Below are positions 53,587 to 64,000 of a stretch of DNA of 64,000 nt, one piece after another. Position 1 is the stretch's first letter. The number at the start of each line of letters is the position of its first letter. Source of the stretch: Gammaproteobacteria bacterium (lineage in GTDB: Bacteria; Pseudomonadota; Gammaproteobacteria; Pseudomonadales; Pseudohongiellaceae); contig PALV01000012.1 in NCBI GenBank assembly GCA_002706685.1, positions 1-64,000 of the forward strand, written 5' to 3'. The position numbers and the translations under genes are program-made. The notes below the pieces were generated by a model. The model saw nothing but the letters and a program-made list of their open reading frames with translations, made no database searches and was not told where the DNA came from.

Positions 53587-54622
53587 GGATCGCCTCTTCG
53601 CGAGAGCTGACGAGCTCGCCTATTGGTCTGATCAATGAATCCTCAATGCCCTGTTCGCGCAGTACCTGCTCGACATTTGCTGTATGCTCGGGCCTGACCG
53701 CGAGCAGCAGACCGCCACTGGTTTGCGGATCGCACAGCAGCGCTCGTTGAGCGTCAGTCATCGGGCCGAGCCGCTGGCCATAGCTGGCAAAATTTCGCTG
53801 TGTACCACCGGGTATGCATCCCAGGCTGATGTACTCGGCCACCGGTTCCAGTGCCGAAACCTGCGCGACATCAATCAGGGCGTCCACCCCGCTGCCCTCA
53901 CACATTTCCAGCAAATGCCCCATCAATCCGAACCCGGTGACGTCGGTCATGGCTGTGATTCCGGGCAGCTGCGCCAGATGCTGACCAGCTGAATTCATCT
54001 GGCACATAGTGTCGCGAGCCAGTGTGGCGTGCTCAGGTCGCAGTTTTCCCTGCTTCTGGGCGGTCGTCAGCACACCAATGCCCAGCCGTTTCGTCAGGTA
54101 GAGAACATCGCCGGCCTGAGCCGTATTGTTCTGCTTCAAATGCTCACGACTGACCAGACCCGTCACTGCCAGCCCGAATACCGGCTCCGGGCAATCAATA
54201 CTGTGCCCCCCAGCCAGCACCATGCCCGCATCAGAACATGCCTGCCGTCCACCATCGACGACTTCCCCGGCTATTTCTGGTGCCAGCTTGTCCAGTGGCC
54301 AGCCCAGAATGGCAATCGCCATCAGAGGCCGTCCGCCCATCGCATAGATATCGCTGATGGCATTGGTAGCAGCGATCCGCCCAAAGTCGAATGGGTCGTC
54401 AACAATTGGCATGAAGAAATCGGTGGTGCTGAGAATGACCTGCCCGTCACCCAGATCGTAGGCGGCTGCATCATCTTTTGAGCTGTTACCAACCAGCAGC
54501 GCGGGGTCTGTCATAAATTGACGTTGTGTGGCCAGAATACGATCCAGCACAGCTGGCGCAATTTTGCAGCCACATCCGGCGCCGTGGCTGTAGGCAGTCA
54601 AGCGGACGCTGCGGTCAGCCAT
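53570..54622 (-). CDS. selD: Selenide, water dikinase (selenophosphate synthase)
   Basis: This is a 350-aa protein from ATG 54622 (AAGGAG, 6 nt). The catalytic loop GAGCGCK has Cys17 in the position that is selenocysteine in some SelD proteins, plus Lys20. The ATP-binding Gly-rich segments ([32 protein letters not shown]) are present. It makes selenophosphate for MnmH, the overlapping downstream gene. No selA, selB or selC appears in the window. Confidence 0.95.
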   Translation of the reverse strand: MADRSVRLTAYSHGAGCGCKIAPAVLDRILATQRQFMTDPALLVGNSSKDDAAAYDLGDGQVILSTTDFFMPIVDDPFDFGRIAATNAISDIYAMGGRPLMAIAILGWPLDKLAPEIAGEVVDGGRQACSDAGMVLAGGHSIDCPEPVFGLAVTGLVSREHLKQNNTAQAGDVLYLTKRLGIGVLTTAQKQGKLRPEHATLARDTMCQMNSAGQHLAQLPGITAMTDVTGFGLMGHLLEMCEGSGVDALIDVAQVSALEPVAEYISLGCIPGGTQRNFASYGQRLGPMTDAQRALLCDPQTSGGLLLAVRPEHTANVEQVLREQGIEDSLIRPIGELVSSREEAIRVRLR

Positions 54623-54672
54623 CAGGAACTCCTTGGTGAACATGATCTGTTTATGCGGCAGCATTATAGCAG

Positions 54673-54707
54673 GCAAAAAAAAGCCCCGGGTGTTACCCCG
54701 GGGCTTT
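54673..54707 (-). terminator. Strong terminator of katG
   Basis: On the minus strand AAAGCCCCGGG (54707-54697) and CCCGGGGCTTT (54690-54680) pair over 11 bp with a 6-nt loop. A T-run follows, reaching about 54675. Confidence 0.85.
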
Positions 54708-54721
54708 CCCCCCCAAACAGT

Positions 54722-54766
54722 TGCATCGCTAACCGATCAGTAACCGTCGGTCACTGTAGCGATGCA
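54722..54766. repeat. Compound stem-loop after katG
   Basis: TGCATCGCTA (54722-54731) pairs exactly with TAGCGATGCA (54757-54766). An inner ACCGA/TCGGT pair lies within. It sits between the katG stop and its terminator, so it may protect the mRNA 3' end. Confidence 0.6.
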
Positions 54767-54776
54767 GCCTGTCAGA

Positions 54777-57050
<2,274 letters not shown>

Positions 57051-57142
57051 TCAGCTTGTTGGGACAGCACTGTGTATGCGGCTAACCGCATAAAGCCAGG
57101 CGATAACTCGCCACGTGCTGATTAGCCCGACAATATTAGAAA

Positions 57143-57169
57143 AATCGATTATGATCTGTATAATTGATT
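57143..57169. promoter_or_regulatory. Inverted repeat in the katG-oxyR intergenic region
   Basis: AATCGATTAT (57143-57152) and ATAATTGATT (57160-57169) form a 9/10 inverted repeat around 7 nt. It lies 114 nt before the oxyR start and 120 nt before katG, and may be an OxyR site. It does not match the canonical ATAG-N7-CTAT pattern exactly. The rest of 57024-57282 shows nothing else clear. Confidence 0.4.
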
Positions 57170-57282
57170 GTGTTCGCAGGGTTGATCGGAAAAATTGATC
57201 GAGTCGCGAAACCAGATGCACTTACACTTTCACCAGCGATCGTCCATTCTGCAAAGCAACCGGTCATCAAGGACAGAAACCA

Positions 57283-58921
<1,639 letters not shown>

Positions 58922-59060
58922 TAGCGGCAAGAAGTGGCGTGTTTGCGTCTTTTTTATGCGCCGACACATGCATTGTCTGAAGGTTTTCAGTATCATAGCC
59001 GGTCTGGTTGAATAACAGCCGCCAAATTTCCCCAATATTTTTTGAAACAGGTTGATCGCT

Positions 59061-59384
59061 ATGGCCCGAATTACTGTCGAAGATTGTCTGGATAAAGTCG
59101 ACAATCGCTTCCAACTGGTAATGATCTCCAGCAAACGTGCTCGTCAGCTGCAAACTGGCGGCAAAGATCCAATGGTACCGGAAGACAACGACAAACCAAC
59201 TGTGATCGCACTGCGCGAAATCGCTGAAGGTCATGTTGACCAGAGCATTCTGCACACTCGCCCCGCGCCTGCCCGTGAAGTTCCCGAAGCCGAACTGGAT
59301 GCCACTGCCGCCATGATGGGCGCGATTGTGGCTGAACCAGAGGCTGATCAGGCTGCCGACGAGTCACTGAACGACGACGAGTAA
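59061..59384 (+). CDS. rpoZ: RNA polymerase omega subunit
   Basis: This 107-aa omega subunit opens [30 protein letters not shown], the invariant core. A TTG 9 nt earlier is less likely as the start. The C-terminal tail is acidic ([14 protein letters not shown]). It stabilises the polymerase and contributes to ppGpp binding. spoT follows after 19 nt. Confidence 0.95.
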   Translation: MARITVEDCLDKVDNRFQLVMISSKRARQLQTGGKDPMVPEDNDKPTVIALREIAEGHVDQSILHTRPAPAREVPEAELDATAAMMGAIVAEPEADQAADESLNDDE

Positions 59385-59403
59385 GGCGTCAAGGAGTCGG
59401 CTA

Positions 59404-61605
59404 GTGTCCCTTACTACAATCGACTCACTGGCCAGCAACCTCTCAGGTTATCTGGCCTCCGAACAGGTCAACCACGTGCGCCGGGCATACTTTTATGCCG
59501 AGCAGGCGCACGATGGTCAGTTCCGCCGTAGCGGCGAACCATACGTTACCCATCCCCTGGCCGTAGCCGGCATTCTCAGCGACATGCATATGGACCATCA
59601 AAGTCTGATGGCCGCCATGCTGCATGACGTTATCGAAGACACTGGCATCAGCAAGACCGCCATCAAGAGCCAGTTCGGTGATACTGTCGCCGACATGGTG
59701 GATGGGGTATCCAAGCTCAACAAGATTCATTTCAGCAGCCACGCCGAGGCGCAGGCCGAAAACTTCCAGAAAATGGCGCTGGCCATGGCCCGCGACCTGC
59801 GTGTGATCCTGGTCAAACTGGCAGACCGCCTGCACAACATGCGTACCCTGGAAGTCCTGAGCCCGGAAAAGCGCCGCCGTATCGCCAAGGAAACGCTGGA
59901 TATCTACGCGCCGATCGCCAATCGTCTGGGCATGAACGCAGTGCGCGTCGAATTTGAGGAACTGGGTTTTGAGGCGCTGTATCCGATGCGCGCGCGCCGC
60001 ATCGACGCCGCCGTCAAATCCATTCGCGGCAATCGTAAAGAAATCGTCAAACAGATTCAGAGTGCTGTTGAGGCCTGCCTCGAGCGCGAGGGCATGTCAG
60101 CCCGCGTGTTCGGCCGCGAGAAGCACCTGTACAGCATCTACGAGAAAATGCGCACCAAGCGTAAATCCTTCTCGGAAATCATGGACGTCTACGCGTTTCG
60201 TATCGTGGTTGACTCAGTTGACACGTGTTATCGGGTTTTAGGTGCAGTTCACAATCTTTTCAAGCCTGTTCCGGGTCGCTTCAAGGATTATATCGCCATC
60301 CCCAAAGCCAATGGCTACCAGTCCCTGCATACCACACTGTTTGGAATGCATGGCGTGCCGATCGAGATACAGATCCGCACCGAAGAGATGGAAGCGATGG
60401 CCAATAATGGTATCGCGGCACACTGGCTTTACAAGTCATCCGATGACACCCCCAGCAATGCGCATATCCGCGCCCGACAGTGGATCAATGGCCTGCTGGA
60501 AATGCAGAAGAATGCAGGTAACTCGCTGGAATTTATCGAGAACGTCAAGATTGACCTGTTCCCGGACGAGATTTATGTGTTTACGCCCAAAGGCCGCATC
60601 ATGGAGTTACCGGCCGGTTCAACCGCCGTCGACTTTGCCTATGCTGTCCATACCGACGTCGGCAACTCCTGCGTGGCCTGCCGCATCAGCCGCCGTCTGG
60701 CGCCATTGAGTGAGCCGCTGGAAAGTGGCCAGACTGTGGAAATCATCACCACACCAGGTGCCCAGCCCAACCCGGCCTGGCTGAGTTTTGTAGTCACGGG
60801 CAAGGCACGCAGCAATATCCGCCATTTCCTTAAAAACCAGCGACAATCCGAGTCTATTGCCCTGGGCCGACGCCTGCTCAACAAGATTCTGGCCGGTCAT
60901 GGTGCCCAACTGGACAAGCTGACACCTGAACGCATACAGACTGCCCTGCAGGAATTCAATCTCGAATCACTGGACGATTTGCTCAGTGACATAGGCCTGG
61001 GTAATCGCATGGCGCATATCGTCGCGCAGAAACTTTTGCCAGAGCAGCCAGTAGTTGCGACACCCGGCCCCAAGAACAAGAAAGAGGCGCGCCAGGCCTC
61101 GCTGGCCATTCGCGGCTCCGAAGGCATGGTGATGAGTTACGCCAAGTGCTGCTACCCGATCCCGGGCGACCCCATTGTTGCTCATATCAGCTCCGGGCGT
61201 GGCATGGTGATTCACATGGACAGCTGCAACAATATTGCCGAGATCCGTCAGCAGCCCGATAAAGTTGTGCCGGTGCGCTGGGATCCCGATGTTGAGGGCG
61301 AGTTCTCAGTTGAGATTCGCGTCGAACTGGAAAATGAGCGCGGTATTATTGCCAAACTCGCCACCGCCATCACCAGTAAAGAGGCAAATATTGAACGGAT
61401 CAGCACCGTCGAACGTGATGCCCGATTCAGTATCGTCAATCTGCTGCTGACCGTGAAGAACCGGGTCCACCTGGCCCGCGTCATGAAGCACATTCGCCTG
61501 ATAAAACCCGTCAGCAAGGTCGCCAGGGTCAAGAGCAAGAAACTTGTCAGGCCCATCAAGAGCAGCATCGCACCTGAATCTTTACTCAGGAAAGCCGGAG
61601 AGTAA
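59404..61605 (+). CDS. spoT: Bifunctional (p)ppGpp synthase/hydrolase SpoT
   Basis: This 733-aa protein starts at GTG, with AAGGAG 7 nt upstream. The HD hydrolase domain carries His74/Asp75 in LHDVIEDT. The synthetase domain has the RFKD loop (RxKD) found in bifunctional Rel/SpoT enzymes rather than the ExDD of RelA. The TGS domain follows (FTPKGRIMELPAGSTAVDFAYAVHTDVG), and an ACT domain ends it. It controls the stringent response. It lies in the conserved rpoZ-spoT-ridA order. Confidence 0.95.
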   Translation: MSLTTIDSLASNLSGYLASEQVNHVRRAYFYAEQAHDGQFRRSGEPYVTHPLAVAGILSDMHMDHQSLMAAMLHDVIEDTGISKTAIKSQFGDTVADMVDGVSKLNKIHFSSHAEAQAENFQKMALAMARDLRVILVKLADRLHNMRTLEVLSPEKRRRIAKETLDIYAPIANRLGMNAVRVEFEELGFEALYPMRARRIDAAVKSIRGNRKEIVKQIQSAVEACLEREGMSARVFGREKHLYSIYEKMRTKRKSFSEIMDVYAFRIVVDSVDTCYRVLGAVHNLFKPVPGRFKDYIAIPKANGYQSLHTTLFGMHGVPIEIQIRTEEMEAMANNGIAAHWLYKSSDDTPSNAHIRARQWINGLLEMQKNAGNSLEFIENVKIDLFPDEIYVFTPKGRIMELPAGSTAVDFAYAVHTDVGNSCVACRISRRLAPLSEPLESGQTVEIITTPGAQPNPAWLSFVVTGKARSNIRHFLKNQRQSESIALGRRLLNKILAGHGAQLDKLTPERIQTALQEFNLESLDDLLSDIGLGNRMAHIVAQKLLPEQPVVATPGPKNKKEARQASLAIRGSEGMVMSYAKCCYPIPGDPIVAHISSGRGMVIHMDSCNNIAEIRQQPDKVVPVRWDPDVEGEFSVEIRVELENERGIIAKLATAITSKEANIERISTVERDARFSIVNLLLTVKNRVHLARVMKHIRLIKPVSKVARVKSKKLVRPIKSSIAPESLLRKAGE

Positions 61606-61638
61606 CCACTTACTCCATTTTAGATAACGGACACCAAC

Positions 61639-62025
61639 ATGACTCAGAAAGAAGCCATTACCTCTCCTCGCGCGCCAGCTGCCATTGGTCCCTACTCCCA
61701 GGCAATCCACAGCGGCAATCTGGTGTTCATGTCTGGCCAGATACCTCTGGATCCGGCGACCATGGAGATCATCCAGGGTGGGGTTGAAGCCCAGGCCCAT
61801 CAGGTTCTGAAAAATCTCTCGGCCGTGGCATCGGAAGCCGGCGGCAGCCTGGACGACTGCGTAAAGCTGACCATCTACATGATCGATCTGGCCGAATTCG
61901 GCGTTGTTAATGCCACCATGGAGCAGTATTTTCAGAAACCCTATCCGGCGCGTGCCACCATACAGGTTTCCGCTCTGCCTCGCGGCGCACTGGTTGAAAT
62001 CGAAGCCATCATGCAAGTGGGCTGA
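61639..62025 (+). CDS. ridA: Enamine/imine deaminase RidA
   Basis: This 128-aa YjgF/YER057c/UK114 family protein has PAAIGPYSQAIHSGNLVFMSGQIPLDP, ending with the Arg/Glu motif RATIQVSALPRGALVEIEAI. It hydrolyses reactive 2-aminoacrylate-type enamines. It lies between spoT and recG, the standard gammaproteobacterial place. Confidence 0.95.
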   Translation: MTQKEAITSPRAPAAIGPYSQAIHSGNLVFMSGQIPLDPATMEIIQGGVEAQAHQVLKNLSAVASEAGGSLDDCVKLTIYMIDLAEFGVVNATMEQYFQKPYPARATIQVSALPRGALVEIEAIMQVG

Positions 62026-62043
62026 CATCTGGAATCAAGGACG

Positions 62044-64000
62044 ATGCCGCCAGCAATGCCGCTCAGCGAACGACCGGTCAACTGCCTGAAAGGCGTTGGG
62101 CCGCGTCTGGTGGAGCGCCTGGCAGCCCTGCACATCAGCAGCGTACAGGACCTGTTATTCCATCTGCCGCTTCGCTATCAGGATCGGACACGTATAGCTT
62201 CAATCGGTCAGATCCGACTGGGCCAGGACGTCATGCTGGAGGCCGAGATAGTTGGCAGCGATGTTGAATTCGGCCGCCGGCGAAGCCTGGTGTGTCGCAT
62301 CAAAGACGACACCGGTCTGATCAGCCTGCGCTTCTTCCACTTCAGCGCCGCTCAGAAAAACATGCTCGCCACAGGCAACCGCATCCGCTGCTACGGCGAA
62401 GTCCGCGCCGGCAAGCGCGGCCCGGAACTGTACCACCCGGAGTATCAGGTTCTGAAAGCTGGCGAGACAATTCCGGTCGCAGACAGGCTGACGCCGATTT
62501 ATCCAGCTACTGAGGGTTTGCAGCAGGTTCGCCTGCGGGCATTGATCGATCAGGCTCTGGCCATGCTCAATGAGTCCGAAGCGCTGATCGATTGGGTTCC
62601 CGCAGACATACTGGCGGTATTCAAGTACCCGTCGCTGCCGGCTGCCCTGCAGTATTTGCATCATCCTCCGACCTCGGCCCCTGTTGCTGCTCTGCTTGAG
62701 GGCACCCACCCGGCACAACAGCGGCTGGCCTTCGAAGAACTGCTCAGCCACCGGCTTTGCCTGCGACGACTGCGGCAGCAAAGCAGCCATCAATTGGCAC
62801 CGAATCTGACCAGCAAACCGGTTCTGAGGGAACAGTTCACCAAGCGCCTGCCGTTCAGACTGACCCATGCCCAGCAACGCGTCAGTGACGAGATCAATGC
62901 CGATCTTTGTCAGACAGAGCCGATGCTGCGTCTGTTGCAGGGCGATGTGGGCTCTGGCAAGACAGTCGTCGCCGCGCTGGCAGCATTGCAGGCCGTGGAC
63001 AGTGGTTACCAGGCGGCCATCATGGCTCCTACCGAGATTCTGGCCGAGCAGCACTACGCAAACTTTTCCGCCTGGCTCGCGCCACTGGGCATTCAGGTTG
63101 GCTGGCTGAGTGGCAAAGTCAAAGGCAGACAGCGCCAGCAGGTACTGCAGCAGCTCGCAGATGGCAGCGCCCGCGTCATCGTCGGGACGCATGCCCTGTT
63201 TCAGGATGAGGTCAGGTTTCAGCGCCTGGGTCTGGTCATTATCGATGAACAGCATCGCTTTGGTGTTCACCAGCGTCTGGCACTGCGTGAAAAAGGTAAT
63301 GACGGGCAGACGCTGCCTCACCAACTGGTAATGACGGCAACGCCCATCCCTCGCACGCTGGCCATGAGCGCCTATGCTGACCTTGAATGCAGCATTATTG
63401 ACGAGCTGCCGCCCGGACGCACCCCGGTAAATACGGTGGTCATCGCCAATAGCCGGCGGGATGACGTTATCGAACGCATCCATGATGCCTGTCGGGCTGG
63501 CAGTCAGGCCTACTGGGTCTGCACGCTGATCGAAGAATCAGAGGCACTGCAATGTCAGGCAGCTGAGGCTACCTGGCAAACGCTGCAGGAACAACTGCCG
63601 GACCTCACAGTCGGGCTGGTGCACGGCCGCATGAAGCCATCGGAGAAAAGTGAGGTGATGGATGCCTTTAAACGTGGAGATACTCACCTGCTGGTGGCGA
63701 CGACCGTTATCGAAGTGGGTGTGGACGTGCCTAATGCCAGCCTGATGATCATAGAAAATCCCGAGCGCCTGGGACTGGCGCAATTACACCAGTTGCGCGG
63801 CCGTGTCGGGCGCGGAGCCAAGGCCAGCCACTGCCTGTTGCTGTATCAGCCACCTCTGTCCTTGCAAGGCAAGCAGCGTCTGGGCATTATGCGCGACAGC
63901 AATGACGGCTTTTACATCGCCGAGCAGGACCTGGCATTACGCGGCCCCGGACAGGTCCTGGGGACGCAGCAGACAGGCCTGATGAGCTTTCGCGTTGCCG
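62044..64000 (+). CDS. recG: ATP-dependent DNA helicase RecG (partial, runs off the window)
   Basis: The first 652 codons are visible. The N-terminal wedge domain begins near PVNCLKGVGPRLVERL. Walker A GDVGSGKT lies near residue 300, then DEQH in IIDEQHRFGVHQRL, TATPIPRT, and motif VI QLRGRVGRG. RecG remodels stalled replication forks and Holliday junctions. AAGGA lies 3 nt before the ATG. About 40 residues of the C-terminus lie beyond 64000. Confidence 0.95.
   Translation, partial: MPPAMPLSERPVNCLKGVGPRLVERLAALHISSVQDLLFHLPLRYQDRTRIASIGQIRLGQDVMLEAEIVGSDVEFGRRRSLVCRIKDDTGLISLRFFHFSAAQKNMLATGNRIRCYGEVRAGKRGPELYHPEYQVLKAGETIPVADRLTPIYPATEGLQQVRLRALIDQALAMLNESEALIDWVPADILAVFKYPSLPAALQYLHHPPTSAPVAALLEGTHPAQQRLAFEELLSHRLCLRRLRQQSSHQLAPNLTSKPVLREQFTKRLPFRLTHAQQRVSDEINADLCQTEPMLRLLQGDVGSGKTVVAALAALQAVDSGYQAAIMAPTEILAEQHYANFSAWLAPLGIQVGWLSGKVKGRQRQQVLQQLADGSARVIVGTHALFQDEVRFQRLGLVIIDEQHRFGVHQRLALREKGNDGQTLPHQLVMTATPIPRTLAMSAYADLECSIIDELPPGRTPVNTVVIANSRRDDVIERIHDACRAGSQAYWVCTLIEESEALQCQAAEATWQTLQEQLPDLTVGLVHGRMKPSEKSEVMDAFKRGDTHLLVATTVIEVGVDVPNASLMIIENPERLGLAQLHQLRGRVGRGAKASHCLLLYQPPLSLQGKQRLGIMRDSNDGFYIAEQDLALRGPGQVLGTQQTGLMSFRVA

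Noticed and set aside
58922..58970. Possible terminator after gmk
   Set aside because: The arms around the T-run do not pair well enough to call a hairpin.
62200..63483. 427-codon open frame on the minus strand
   Set aside because: It lies wholly within recG on the opposite strand, has no domain, and the plus-strand reading gives clear RecG motifs.

Overview
The window reads as a chromosomal segment of a free-living, probably marine, gammaproteobacterium. The right end carries the conserved gammaproteobacterial order gmk-rpoZ-spoT-ridA-recG. Most other genes (cstA/ybdD, cueR/copA, rsuA, an rsmC-type methylase, hrpB, mlaA, selD/mnmH, chrA, katG/oxyR) have typical gammaproteobacterial forms. 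The DUF1592/DUF1552 operon and the secreted beta-propellers suggest a Pseudohongiella/OM182-like heterotroph. That placement is inference only, because no rRNA is present.

Region 1, about 1-7440: a visibly AT-richer accessory island, almost all on the minus strand. In transcription order it holds an XRE regulator with a perfect 20-bp palindrome over its start, an Mrr-type restriction endonuclease, a DUF5677-like membrane protein, an integron attC site (3858-3941), a DUF2513 protein, an OLD-family ATPase/TOPRIM nuclease overlapping a very compact UvrD-like helicase (a Gabija-like pair), and an unknown 181-aa protein. A secreted Cys protein and a Gly/Asp-rich small protein lie to the right on the plus strand. 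No integrase, transposase or tRNA is visible, so this looks like a defence island containing at least one former gene-cassette junction.

Region 2, 7.4-19.2 kb: ydfG, then two divergent clusters of the same uncharacterised peptide-ligase type. The minus cluster encodes a transglutaminase-DUF2126 protein, an ATP-grasp/alpha-E fusion and a second transglutaminase. The plus cluster encodes separate ATP-grasp and alpha-E proteins and a zinc metallopeptidase.

Region 3, 19.2-34.3 kb: a YdbS/YdbT PH-domain pair; cstA-ybdD with a long structured leader; a secreted DUF1592 cytochrome-like protein, a Tat-exported DUF1552 protein and an unknown exported protein, followed by a TetR regulator; a DUF2959 lipoprotein; cueR-copA with a clear CueR operator; and a thioredoxin-like/cytochrome c/copper-monooxygenase-like fusion protein.

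Region 4, 34.2-54.7 kb: rRNA-modifying enzymes (rsmC-like, rsuA) with a diguanylate cyclase; an orphan strong terminator that may end a small RNA; a serine hydrolase; two tiny envelope genes; mlaA overlapping an RND/MMPL transporter; an SDR-GDT1-hrpB operon; an AsmA-like protein; dienelactone hydrolase and two secreted propellers; LysE; chrA; and the overlapping selD-mnmH pair for selenouridine in tRNA.

Region 5, 54.7-64 kb: a katG with a signal peptide, divergent from oxyR, then gmk, rpoZ, spoT, ridA and the start of recG, which runs off the window.
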